Shown: positions 18,923 through 26,347 of the stretch, piece after piece
How the letters are laid out: the number at the start of each line of letters is the position of its first letter
Numbering within the stretch: the first letter of the stretch is position 1
DNA from: DATKJS01 sp050015275
Lineage (GTDB): Bacteria; Acidobacteriota; Aminicenantia; Aminicenantales; Saccharicenantaceae
Assembly (NCBI GenBank): GCA_050015275.1
Contig: JBEKBS010000020.1
Location: forward strand, 1 to 48,775
DNA: 48,775 bases
Direction of reading: 5' to 3'
The notes under the pieces: generated by a model
Databases searched by the model: none
What the model was told of the DNA's origin: nothing
What the model saw: the letters and a program-made list of their open reading frames with translations, nothing else
Made by a program: the position numbers and the translations under genes

Positions 18923-19891
18923 GTGCATCCCTCTTTCCGTTCTCCCCTAACGATCCCTTCCTGGCTGGCAGCCCTTGTTTTCGTGGCCGTTTGTCCCGCC
19001 CTGGCGACCCCTGTGAGCGAGAAGGAGCCGGGCTGGAAAAGCGGCGGGGAGATCAAGGCCGTCGACGCCGCCACCGGGGCGCGCTCCGTGACAGCCGAAC
19101 CCTCCGAAGCTCGAATCCCGGCCGCGCCGGAGCGGACTCTCATGCTGGCGACGACGACCAGCGTCGATGCCACGGGTCTCCTCAACGTCCTCGCCGATGA
19201 ATTCAAGAAAGAGACCGGCATCACCCTCAAATGGATCGCGGTCGGGACCGGCGCGGCCATCAAGCAGGCCCGGGACGGGAACGCCGATGTTGTTATCGCC
19301 CACGCCAAGAAACTCGAGGATCAGTTCCTGACGGATGGCTTCGGGGTCAACCGCCGCGTCATCGCCCGCAACTCCTTCATGCTCGTCGGCCCTCCCGCCG
19401 ATCCTGCCCGCATCGCCGGGGCCCGCGACGCCAAAGATGCCTTCGAACGGATCAAGGGCATTGGCGCCGTTTTCGTCAGCCGCGCGGACAAGTCCGGGAC
19501 CCATGTCCGCGAACTCAACCTCTGGGCCCTCGCGGGGGGGCCTCCGGAGAAAAACTACCTCGAAACCGGCCAAGGCATGGCCCAAACACTCCAGATCGCC
19601 GCAGAAAAGCAAGGCTACACGCTTACCGACACGGCCACTTTCTCCGGCCTCACCGGCCTCAAGGGCCTTCGGCCCCTTTACGAGAACGCCCCCGAATTCG
19701 AGAATATCTATTCCGTCATCGCCGTCAATCCCGCCCGGATCCCCTCCGCCCGATACGACGAAGCCATGGCCTTTATCACCTTCCTCACATCTCCCCGCGG
19801 CCAGAAGCTGATCGGTGATTTCAAGGGGAAAGCCGGCCGACCTCTCTTCGAACCCATGGCCGGACGGCCGGGCGTCGACCTCATCAAATGA
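18923..19891 (+). CDS. tupA: Tungstate ABC transporter, substrate-binding protein TupA
   Basis: A 322-aa periplasmic binding protein. It starts at GTG 18923 behind an AAAGGAG site, with a signal peptide at about residues 8-28 (IPSWLAALVFVAVCPALA). After an unusually long linker of about 45 residues comes the family hallmark LMLATTTSVDATGLLNVL, whose TTTS motif is diagnostic of TupA/WtpA-like anion binders. Further motifs are IAVGTGAAIKQARDGNADVVIAHA and SRADKSGTHVRELNLW. It would capture tungstate and deliver it to TupBC. The protein ends just as tupB begins (ATGA overlap). The candidate riboswitch controls its ribosome site. Confidence 0.93.
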   Translation: MHPSFRSPLTIPSWLAALVFVAVCPALATPVSEKEPGWKSGGEIKAVDAATGARSVTAEPSEARIPAAPERTLMLATTTSVDATGLLNVLADEFKKETGITLKWIAVGTGAAIKQARDGNADVVIAHAKKLEDQFLTDGFGVNRRVIARNSFMLVGPPADPARIAGARDAKDAFERIKGIGAVFVSRADKSGTHVRELNLWALAGGPPEKNYLETGQGMAQTLQIAAEKQGYTLTDTATFSGLTGLKGLRPLYENAPEFENIYSVIAVNPARIPSARYDEAMAFITFLTSPRGQKLIGDFKGKAGRPLFEPMAGRPGVDLIK

Positions 19892-20532
19892 TCGTCCGGG
19901 ACTTGCTGTTCGCGATCGGGGTTTCGCTCAAGACGAGCGGCCTGGCCGCCCTTATCGCGAGTCTTCTCGCCGTCCCCTCCGCCCTCTATCTCGCCGGCAC
20001 GGAGTTCCGGGGCAAGCGCGCCGTCCTCCTCATCAACCAGACCTGGATGGCCGCGCCCACTGTCGTCATCGGCCTCCTCTTCTACTTTCTCCTCGGCCGG
20101 AGCGGTCCCCTCGGCCGGTTCGGCCTTCTCTACACCCAGACGGCCATGACCATCGGACAGGTTTTTCTCATCCTGCCGCTCATCACCGGGTTTTCCTACA
20201 CGGCCCTCCGCCAGGTCGACCGCCGGGCCCGCCTGACCGCCCTCACCCTTGGCGCGAGCCGCCGCCAGGCCTCTTGGGTCGTTCTTCGTGAGGCCAAGTT
20301 CGCCCTTCTCGTCGCGGTCCTGGCCGGCTTCGCCCGGGCCGTTTCCGAGATCGGGATCGCCATGATGCTCGGCGGCAACATCCGGAACGCGACCCGGAAC
20401 ATCACGACGGCCATCGCCCTCGAGACGGCGAAGGGAGAATTCACGAACGGCGTCATCCTCGGCGCGATCCTCCTCGTCATCACCCTGGGGATCAACATTC
20501 TGGTCCAGGTCGGGCTCAGGAGCAGGGATTAA
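19888..20532 (+). CDS. tupB: Tungstate ABC transporter, permease TupB
   Basis: A 214-aa inner-membrane protein with about five hydrophobic segments (about 12-32, 45-67, 87-108, 141-163 and 187-208). It has the ABC-permease EAA-type loop, TLGASRRQASWVVLREAKFALLVA, which contacts the ATPase, plus GRSGPLGRFGLLYTQTAM and GFARAVSEIGIAMMLGGNIR. It is the channel for tungstate between TupA and TupC. It overlaps tupA by 4 bp and is followed by tupC after 1 bp, so all three subunits are translationally coupled. Confidence 0.93.
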   Translation: MIVRDLLFAIGVSLKTSGLAALIASLLAVPSALYLAGTEFRGKRAVLLINQTWMAAPTVVIGLLFYFLLGRSGPLGRFGLLYTQTAMTIGQVFLILPLITGFSYTALRQVDRRARLTALTLGASRRQASWVVLREAKFALLVAVLAGFARAVSEIGIAMMLGGNIRNATRNITTAIALETAKGEFTNGVILGAILLVITLGINILVQVGLRSRD

Positions 20533-20533
20533 G

Positions 20534-21598
20534 ATGTCCCAAGCCGCTTATGCCCTGCACGATGTCCGCTACGTCCACCCCGGCTCCCTTTCTGGTTTCG
20601 CTCTCGAGATCGATTCTCTCCGCGTCGGCGCGGGTGAAAGCCTGGCCCTCGTCGGGCCCAACGGCGCCGGCAAGACGACTCTCCTGATGATCCTGGCGTT
20701 CCTCGTCAAGCCGGCCCCCGGCAGGCTTGAGTTCCTCGGCAAGGATCCCTGGACCGATGAATCACGGACCCTCCTCGCTCGCCGCGACGCGGTCCTGGTG
20801 ACCCATCATCCATATCTTTTCAAGGGCACGGTCTTCGACAATCTGACCTTCGGGCTCAAGGTCCGCGGCGTCCCTGAAGCCACATGGCCGGCTCGCGTGC
20901 GAGCGGCCCTGGCCCTGGTCGAGCTCTCCGGCTGGGAGTCGAGGTCCGCGGCCGGCCTGAGCGCCGGCCAAGCGCAAAGGGTGGCCTTGGCCCGGGCCCT
21001 GGCCCTCCAACCCAGGGCCCTTCTCCTTGACGAGCCGACGGCCAATATCGAAGCCGGCCTGGCCCTCCGCATCGAGGCCGTCTTCCGCGAGATCAGCCGC
21101 GAGACCGGGGTGACGGTCGTTTTTTCGAGCCACAACTTCTCCCAGGCCTCCCGCCTGGCCGACGTAATCCTCTACCTTTCCGGGGGGAAGCGCGTTGCCT
21201 TCGGCCACGAAAACTGCTTCAGCGGGAGGGCCGGGTCGGACGGCCGGCTCAGCTGGATCGAACCCGGGCCCGGAACCCGCATCGTTTTTCCGGGAGCGTT
21301 CAGGGGCCATGTCACTTGCGTCATCAATCCGGCCAATATCGAGATCCTCGGTGCCGGAGAGCAAGCGGCTGCCGCGGAAGGCCCGAACGTCTTCAGCGGC
21401 CGGGTCACCCGCCTGGAAACGACCGAGGCGGAGTCCGCCCTGGTCAGGGTCAGCGGCGAGCTGACGTTCAGGGTGACCCTCCCCCTGCGGGAGGTCGAGG
21501 CCAGGAGGATTTCCCTTTCCCGCCCCGTTCTGATAAAATTCAAGCCCGAAGCGGTCGAGATCATCGGCTCCGAACCGTCCGAGAAACCTCATGATTGA
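20534..21598 (+). CDS. tupC: Tungstate ABC transporter, ATP-binding protein TupC with TOBE domain
   Basis: A 354-aa ATPase subunit. Walker A is GPNGAGKTTLL (about 42-52). The signature is LSAGQAQRVALARALAL, and Walker B is ALLLDEPTANIE, followed by the switch His in VVFSSHNFSQ. Residues about 275-345 form a C-terminal TOBE/MOP-like domain (NVFSGRVTRLETTEAESALVRVSGELTFRV), which in related ATPases binds oxyanion and lets intracellular metal inhibit transport. Its presence makes this longer than minimal TupC. It overlaps moeA by 8 bp, tying uptake directly to cofactor insertion. Confidence 0.92.
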   Translation: MSQAAYALHDVRYVHPGSLSGFALEIDSLRVGAGESLALVGPNGAGKTTLLMILAFLVKPAPGRLEFLGKDPWTDESRTLLARRDAVLVTHHPYLFKGTVFDNLTFGLKVRGVPEATWPARVRAALALVELSGWESRSAAGLSAGQAQRVALARALALQPRALLLDEPTANIEAGLALRIEAVFREISRETGVTVVFSSHNFSQASRLADVILYLSGGKRVAFGHENCFSGRAGSDGRLSWIEPGPGTRIVFPGAFRGHVTCVINPANIEILGAGEQAAAAEGPNVFSGRVTRLETTEAESALVRVSGELTFRVTLPLREVEARRISLSRPVLIKFKPEAVEIIGSEPSEKPHD

Positions 21599-22796
21599 TT
21601 ATCTGGAAGCCCTTCGCGAGGTTGTCGCCAGGGCGAAGCCTCTGGCGGCGGAATCCATCTCCCTGGCGGATGCCCTTGGCCGGACTCTGGCCCGCGACGT
21701 CCTGGCCCGCGAGCCCGTCCCCCCATTTTCCAAGGCGACGATGGACGGCTATGCGGTCAGGGCGGCCGACACCTGTGCGGCCGGTGGCGCCGGCGCCGTC
21801 GAGCTCGAGGTAATCGAGGACCTTCCCGCCGGCCGGGTCTGCCGCAGGGACATCGGCCCGGGGCGGGCCGTCCGGATCATGACCGGCGCCCCCCTGCCGG
21901 GAGGCGCCGACGCTGTCGTCATGGTCGAGAACACGGAGAAAGCCGGCGGCTGGGTGCGCATCCTGCGCCCTGTCGGTCAGGGAGATAACATCGGCGAAGC
22001 CGGCGAGGACGTCCAAAAAGGGGATCTCGTCCTGGAAAAGGGCGATCTCGTCGGGCCGGCCGAGGTCGGCATGCTGGCCGCCCTCGGGCACGCTTCGGTC
22101 CGCTCCTCGCGCCGCCCGGAGGTCGCGGTCATCGCAACGGGCGACGAGATCGTCGAGCCCGGCCGGAAACCGCGGCCCGGGCAGATCAGGAATTCGAACG
22201 GCCACGCCCTCCGGGCCATGGCCCTCCAAGCCGGCGCGAAAGCCGATTATCTGGGCATCGCCCGCGATAGAGACTCCTCCCTGAAGCTCAAGATCCGAAA
22301 AGCCCGGAAAGCGGACATCCTCGTTCTCTCCGGCGGCGTTTCCGTCGGCGATCACGACCTCGTCAAGGAGGAGCTCCGCGGCCTCGGGGTCCGGCCCGTC
22401 TTCTGGCGGGTCCGGATCAAGCCGGGGAAGCCCGTTTTCTTCGGCGTCAGAGGCCGTCAGCTCGTCTTCGGCTTGCCGGGAAACCCGACAAGCGCCATGG
22501 TGACGTTCCATCTTTTCGTCAGGCCCGCCATCGACAGGATGCTGGGCCGGAAGATCGTTGGCCCGCGCGCCGGGAAGGCCGTCCTCGAAAAGGAGATCGC
22601 CCTCAAGCCCGGCCGGACGCAGTTTCTCAGGGCCGTCCTCGCCGGGGACGGGCCCGGGCTCCGCGTCGACCCGTTCCCCGATCAGAAGAGCGGCGTCCTG
22701 AGGTCGATGGTCAGGAGCCGGGCCCTTATCGTCGTGCCCGCCGACGTCTCCCGGATCGAAAGGGGAACCGTCGTGGAGATCCTTTTCCTGGAATGA
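21591..22796 (+). CDS. moeA: Molybdopterin molybdenumtransferase MoeA
   Basis: A 401-aa enzyme that inserts molybdate (here perhaps tungstate) into adenylated pterin. Typical motifs: VPPFSKATMDGYAVRAAD (domain with the substrate loop), MTGAPLPGGADAVVMVE, ATGDEIVEPGRKPRPGQIRNSN, VLSGGVSVGDHDLVKEEL and FGLPGNPTSAMVTFHLFV, then a C-terminal beta domain. Length is standard. It overlaps tupC by 8 bp and moaC by 4 bp. In an operon headed by a tungstate transporter it is a reasonable candidate for tungsten insertion, but the sequence does not distinguish metals. Confidence 0.96.
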   Translation: MIDYLEALREVVARAKPLAAESISLADALGRTLARDVLAREPVPPFSKATMDGYAVRAADTCAAGGAGAVELEVIEDLPAGRVCRRDIGPGRAVRIMTGAPLPGGADAVVMVENTEKAGGWVRILRPVGQGDNIGEAGEDVQKGDLVLEKGDLVGPAEVGMLAALGHASVRSSRRPEVAVIATGDEIVEPGRKPRPGQIRNSNGHALRAMALQAGAKADYLGIARDRDSSLKLKIRKARKADILVLSGGVSVGDHDLVKEELRGLGVRPVFWRVRIKPGKPVFFGVRGRQLVFGLPGNPTSAMVTFHLFVRPAIDRMLGRKIVGPRAGKAVLEKEIALKPGRTQFLRAVLAGDGPGLRVDPFPDQKSGVLRSMVRSRALIVVPADVSRIERGTVVEILFLE

Positions 22797-23272
22797 GAGT
22801 GGCCAAACTCACCCATATCGATCCCGAGGGCAAGGCCCGCATGGTGGACATTGGGCCCAAGGCCATCACCCGCCGCGAAGCCACGGCCTCGTGCCTGATC
22901 AGGCTCGGCCCGGCGACGCTCCGCCTCGTCCGGGCCAACAGGATCGCCAAGGGCGAGGTCCTGAACGCGGCCCGGCTGGCCGGGATCCAGGCGGCGAAAC
23001 GGACCTTCGAACTCATCCCGCTCGCCCATCCCATCCCCATCGACCGGGTCGAGGTGGAAACGGAGATCCTCAAGACGGGGATCAAGGTCCGCTGCAGGGT
23101 CAAGGCCGAGGCCCGGACGGGAGCGGAGATGGAAGCGCTGACCGGCGCGGCCGTCGCCGCCCTGACGATCTACGACATGGTCAAGGCCGTGGAGAGGGGC
23201 GCCGAGATCACCCGGCTGCAGCTCGACTTCAAGAGCGGCGGCAAGAGCGGAGTGTTCCGGAGAGAGCCATGA
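22793..23272 (+). CDS. moaC: Cyclic pyranopterin monophosphate synthase MoaC
   Basis: A 159-aa protein of usual MoaC length. It carries ARMVDIGPKAITRREATASC near the N-terminus, IAKGEVLNAARLAGIQAAKRTFELIPLAHPIPID, with the conserved lysine and LCHP-like LAHP segment (the usual Cys is Ala here), then EAR-TGAEMEALTGAAVAALTIYDMVKAVERG. With MoaA it converts GTP to cyclic pyranopterin monophosphate, the first stage of Mo/W cofactor synthesis. It overlaps moeA (4 bp) and the MOSC gene (ATGA, 4 bp). Confidence 0.96.
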   Translation: MRVAKLTHIDPEGKARMVDIGPKAITRREATASCLIRLGPATLRLVRANRIAKGEVLNAARLAGIQAAKRTFELIPLAHPIPIDRVEVETEILKTGIKVRCRVKAEARTGAEMEALTGAAVAALTIYDMVKAVERGAEITRLQLDFKSGGKSGVFRREP

Positions 23273-23769
23273 CCGCCGGCGAGCGGGGAAAATCCGGGCA
23301 GGCCGGGCGTGCTTCCGGCACGATCGCCTCCATCAACGTCAGCCGGAAGAAAGGCCGGTCCAAGACACCCGTCCCGGAAGCGCAGGTCATCGCCGGGGAA
23401 GGGATCAGGGAGGACGCCCACCGGGGCTTCGGGCACAGGCAGGTCTCGCTGCTGATGATCGAAAGCATCGAGGAGCAGGCCGCCCGGCTGGGGGGCGGGC
23501 GGGAAACCGGGATCGGCCCTGGCGCCTACGCCGAGAACCTCACGACGCGCGGCATCGACCTCAAGAGCCTCAAGACCGGCGATGAGCTCTTGGTCCGGGG
23601 AAAAGTCGGAGCCGTCCGTTTACGGGTCAGCCAGATCGGAAAAGAGTGCCATACGAAGTGCGCGATCTACAAGCTCGCGGGCAACTGCATCATGCCCGGG
23701 CTCGGGATCTTTTGCGAGGTGCTCGAGGGCGGGACGGTCAGGGCCGGAGACCGGATTGAAAAACGATAG
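23269..23769 (+). CDS. MOSC-domain protein
   Basis: A 166-aa stand-alone MOSC domain. It shows GTIASINVSRKKGRSKTPVP, GEGIREDAHRGFGHRQVSLL, GIGPGAYAENLTTRGIDL and the MOSC-type VSQIGKECHTKCAIYKLAGNCIMPGLGIF. Two cysteines in that last segment (ECHTKC) are candidates for sulfur or metal handling. MOSC domains carry sulfur for pterin cofactors. This one is embedded between moaC and moaA, overlapping each (4 and 14 bp), so it probably serves cofactor maturation or delivery rather than a separate pathway. Confidence 0.9.
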   Translation: MTAGERGKSGQAGRASGTIASINVSRKKGRSKTPVPEAQVIAGEGIREDAHRGFGHRQVSLLMIESIEEQAARLGGGRETGIGPGAYAENLTTRGIDLKSLKTGDELLVRGKVGAVRLRVSQIGKECHTKCAIYKLAGNCIMPGLGIFCEVLEGGTVRAGDRIEKR

Positions 23770-24727
23770 GGTCCTGCGTATCTCGGTCACGGACCGCTGC
23801 GACCTCCGCTGCATCTACTGTATGCCGGAATCCGGCGTCACCCTCGTCAGGCCTGCCGACCTGCTGACTTACGAGGAGATCGAGACCGTGGCCCGGGCGG
23901 CCATGACCGTCGGCGTCCGACGGTTCAGGATCACGGGCGGCGAGCCGCTCGTCCGCCGGGGGATCAAGGCCTTGGTCGAAGAACTGGCCCGCCTGGAACC
24001 TGACGACCTGGCCTTGACGACCAACGGGCTCCACCTCCGCGAGATGGCGGCGGACCTCAAGGCAGCCGGGCTCCGGAGGGTCACGATCAGCCTGGACACG
24101 CTCCGGAAGGACCGCTTCGAAACGATCACGAGAAGGACGGGGTTCGACCTGATCCTAGAAGGAATCGAGGCGGCCCAGCGCGCCGGCCTTGCTCCCATCA
24201 AGATCAATATGGTCGTCATCCGGAGCGTCAACGACGACGAGATCGTGGACTTCGTTCGCTTCGCGGAGCTGGAAAAGGTCGAGGTCCGGTTCATCGAGCT
24301 CATGCCGACGAGCGGCCTCAGCCCCGAATGCAAGGAACTCGGAAGCTGGCGGCCGTCGCTCTTCGTCAAGGGCGAGGAGATCCGCGCCGGGATCGCCGGG
24401 GCCTTCGGCGCTCTGGAGTTGTCGCCAAGTCCTGGCGGCGTCGCGAGAGTTTACCACCTGAAGTCCGGCGCCAGGGTGGGTTTCATCACTCCCGTCTCGG
24501 AACCCTTCTGCCGGGGGTGCGAACGGCTGCGTCTGAGCGCGGACGGCAGGCTCAAGCTTTGCCTCTTCGATAAGGAAGGGGTCGATATGAAGATGGCCTT
24601 GCGCGTGCGGCACGCGGGGGGCCGCAAGATCGAGGCGATCATCCAAACCGCCCTGCGCGACAAGGAGAAATGGGAGCGGGGCAGCCTGGACGCCCTTTCG
24701 AGCGACATGTTCAAGATCGGAGGTTGA
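23756..24727 (+). CDS. moaA: GTP 3',8-cyclase MoaA (radical SAM)
   Basis: A 323-aa radical-SAM enzyme that rearranges GTP in the first step of pterin cofactor synthesis. The N-terminal cluster is in RISVTDRCDLRCIYCMPESG (CxxxCxxC), followed by RITGGEPLVRRGIKALVEEL and ISLDTLRKDRFETITRR. The C-terminal cluster motif is FCRGCERLRLSADGRLKLCLF, and the protein ends with the typical KIGG. I chose TTG 23756, which has a GGAGA site 7 nt upstream and gives the usual distance to the CxxxCxxC. No ATG exists in that range. It overlaps the MOSC gene by 14 bp and sits 1 bp before mog. Confidence 0.96.
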   Translation: MKNDRVLRISVTDRCDLRCIYCMPESGVTLVRPADLLTYEEIETVARAAMTVGVRRFRITGGEPLVRRGIKALVEELARLEPDDLALTTNGLHLREMAADLKAAGLRRVTISLDTLRKDRFETITRRTGFDLILEGIEAAQRAGLAPIKINMVVIRSVNDDEIVDFVRFAELEKVEVRFIELMPTSGLSPECKELGSWRPSLFVKGEEIRAGIAGAFGALELSPSPGGVARVYHLKSGARVGFITPVSEPFCRGCERLRLSADGRLKLCLFDKEGVDMKMALRVRHAGGRKIEAIIQTALRDKEKWERGSLDALSSDMFKIGG

Positions 24728-24728
24728 C

Positions 24729-25226
24729 ATGAAGGTCGGGATCCTCACGGTCAGCGACAAAGGGGCCCGGGGCGAGCGCGAAGACCGCAGCGGCCCGGCC
24801 ATCCGGGAGATCATGGAAGCCGCGGGCGCAGAGGTCGTCCGCGCCCGGATCGTGCCCGACGAACAGGAGGCCATCAGGGCGGCGCTCATCGAGTGGTCCG
24901 AAGAAGGGCTCGACCTGATCCTAACGACCGGCGGCACGGGCTTCAGCCCCCGCGATTGGACGCCGGAAGCGACGAAGGCCGTCCTGGAGCGCGAGGCCCC
25001 TGGCATCAGCGAAGCCATCCGGCAGGCGGGGATGAAAAAAACGCCGACGGCCATGCTCAGCCGGGCGGCGGCAGGGATCAGGAAATCGACGGTCATCATC
25101 AACCTCCCCGGGAGCGAAAAGGGAGCCCGCGAAAGCCTCGAGGCGATCATGGACGCCCTTCCCCATGGCATCGACGTCCTGAAAGGCACGGCCGTGGAGT
25201 GCGGGAAACCACTTCATAAGGAATAG
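24729..25226 (+). CDS. mog: Molybdopterin adenylyltransferase (Mog/MoaB family)
   Basis: A 165-aa single MoCF domain. It opens KVGILTVSDKGARGEREDRSG, followed by VPDEQEAIRAALIEWSEE, LILTTGGTGFSPRDWTPEAT and a C-terminal INLPGSEKGARESLEAIMDALPHGIDVL. It activates pterin dithiolene by adenylation before MoeA inserts metal. It is the last gene of the tup-moe-moa operon, and a 16-bp GC palindrome with TTTT lies 65 bp downstream. MoaD, MoaE and MoeB are not in the window and must be encoded elsewhere. Confidence 0.94.
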   Translation: MKVGILTVSDKGARGEREDRSGPAIREIMEAAGAEVVRARIVPDEQEAIRAALIEWSEEGLDLILTTGGTGFSPRDWTPEATKAVLEREAPGISEAIRQAGMKKTPTAMLSRAAAGIRKSTVIINLPGSEKGARESLEAIMDALPHGIDVLKGTAVECGKPLHKE

Positions 25227-25290
25227 CCGGGCCGGGCCCCGGACGGAAGAAAACCCCGAGAGGCCTGTCTAAATTGACATCGATCGATAG

Positions 25291-25310
25291 CGGCCTGCGC
25301 AGGCCGTTTT
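25291..25310 (+). terminator. Rho-independent terminator-like palindrome after mog
   Basis: CGGCCTGCGCAGGCCG (25291-25306) is a perfect palindrome followed by TTTT. It lies 65 bp after the mog stop and 27 bp before the next gene. A TTGACA at 25274 has no matching -10 at 16-19 bp, so the downstream gene's promoter is not located with confidence. Confidence 0.55.
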
Positions 25311-25336
25311 AAGTCGTGACATCCAAGGAGGTCTTC

Positions 25337-25717
25337 ATGTCAAAGAAATCCGTCAGCGTCCTGCTTTTTGCGGGTCTGGCCCTGTGGGGGGCGGCGCTCT
25401 TGGCCAAGCCCGTGGACGTCACTGGAGACTGGGAGATGACCGTCCAATCCCCCCGGGGAGAGCGGACGATGAAGATCAGCTTCGTCCAGACCGGGGAAAG
25501 CCTCGAGGTGAAGATGGAGGGTTTCCAGGGCGAGGAGATCAAGGGCACGGGCAAGATCAAGGACAACGAGATCGAATGGACGTTCTCCGTGAACGGGCCG
25601 CAGGGCGAGATGTCCATCACCAACAAGGGAAAAGTGGACGGCGACACGATGACGGGCACGGTCAGCCTGGGAGAGATGGGTGACATGGAGTGGACGGCCA
25701 AAAGGGTCAAGCAATAA
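25337..25717 (+). CDS. Small secreted protein, function unknown
   Basis: A 126-aa exported protein. ATG 25337 has an AAGGAGG site; an upstream in-frame GTG at 25316 is less likely. The signal peptide spans residues about 4-23 (SVSVLLFAGLALWGAALLA). The mature part is all beta strands: VTGDWEMTVQSPRGERTMKI, LEVKMEGFQGEEIKGTGKI, NEIEWTFSVNGPQGEMSI and MTGTVSLGEMGDMEWTAKR. Alternating 'GDWEMTV...GTGKI...EWTF...MTGTVS...WTAKR' patterns look like a small lipocalin/streptavidin-like barrel found in Acidobacteriota secreted proteins. This fold call is inference. It follows the tungsten operon's terminator-like palindrome and is probably transcribed separately. Confidence 0.8.
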   Translation: MSKKSVSVLLFAGLALWGAALLAKPVDVTGDWEMTVQSPRGERTMKISFVQTGESLEVKMEGFQGEEIKGTGKIKDNEIEWTFSVNGPQGEMSITNKGKVDGDTMTGTVSLGEMGDMEWTAKRVKQ

Positions 25718-25745
25718 GCCGCGCCTGAGGCCTGCGGGGCGCGGC
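25718..25745. terminator. Convergent-gene hairpin
   Basis: GCCGCGCC (25718-25725) pairs with GGCGCGGC (25738-25745) across a 12-nt loop, directly after the stop of the small secreted protein and 11 bp before the stop of the facing gene. It has no T-run, so any termination would be weak. Confidence 0.3.
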
Positions 25746-25755
25746 CGCCGGGCGC

Positions 25756-26178
25756 TCAGCCCTCCGCGAGGTCCGGCTTGAACGTCCGGCCTTTCTTCTT
25801 CTCTGAGACGTGGCGCTTGTCGGCCAGCATCTTGTCCTTGGCCCGTTTCGACCGTTTCCTTTTCTGGCGCCGGATCTTCGCGATCCGCTGTTCTTCCTCG
25901 CTTCGCTTGCCCAGGATCGCCGATTCGATCTTGTCGGTCAGGATGCGGCGGGCCAGAAAGCGGTTCAGGGCCTGGGAGCGCTCCTGCTGGCACTTGACCT
26001 CGACTCCCGAAGGCAGGTGCTTGAGGTAGACGCAGGTCGCGACCTTGTTGACATTCTGTCCGCCGTGTCCGCCCGACCTGATGAACTTTTCGAGGATATC
26101 CTCTTCGCGGAGGCCGAGCTTCTCCATCCGCTCCGCCAGGGCTTGCTCCTTCTCGGGGCTTACGCCGAAGGTCGCCAT
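25756..26178 (-). CDS. Peptide-chain-release-factor-like GGQ protein
   Basis: A 140-aa protein made of only the catalytic domain of class-I release factors. It has FIRSGGHGGQNVNKVATCVYLKH with GGQ at residues about 39-41, then CQQERSQALNRFLARRIL, followed by a long basic tail (KRKRSKRAKDKMLADKRHVSEKKKG). It has no codon-recognition domain, so it is like ArfB/ICT1-type hydrolases or stand-alone RF-like proteins that release peptides from stalled ribosomes. The GGQ domain would hydrolyse peptidyl-tRNA, and the basic tail would bind the ribosome or an empty mRNA channel. It converges with the secreted protein gene. No partner is evident. Confidence 0.85.
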   Translation of the reverse strand: MATFGVSPEKEQALAERMEKLGLREEDILEKFIRSGGHGGQNVNKVATCVYLKHLPSGVEVKCQQERSQALNRFLARRILTDKIESAILGKRSEEEQRIAKIRRQKRKRSKRAKDKMLADKRHVSEKKKGRTFKPDLAEG

Positions 26179-26249
26179 GCCGTCGTCCTCGCTCCGGACC
26201 CATCTTAAAATCGGTGAAGGAAAAAGTCAAAAAAACAGCGGTCGGGAAT

Positions 26250-26279
26250 TTGACGGGCGGGAGGCGAAAGGGATAGACT
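26250..26279 (+). promoter_or_regulatory. Predicted sigma70-type promoter of the M14 carboxypeptidase
   Basis: -35 TTGACG (26250-26255), 18-bp spacer and -10 TAGACT (26274-26279). The predicted leader is about 60 nt. The promoter sits within the gap between the RF-like gene (start 26178) and the M14 gene. Confidence 0.5.
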
Positions 26280-26347
26280 GCTCTCCTGATCATCGTCGTT
26301 CCTTGCGCTCGTCGCCATTCCGGCGTCAAGGCCTGGGAGGAGAAGCC

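Noticed and set aside
25274..25279. TTGACA as promoter of the small secreted protein
   Set aside because: No -10-like hexamer at 16-19 bp; the position is instead in the terminator palindrome.
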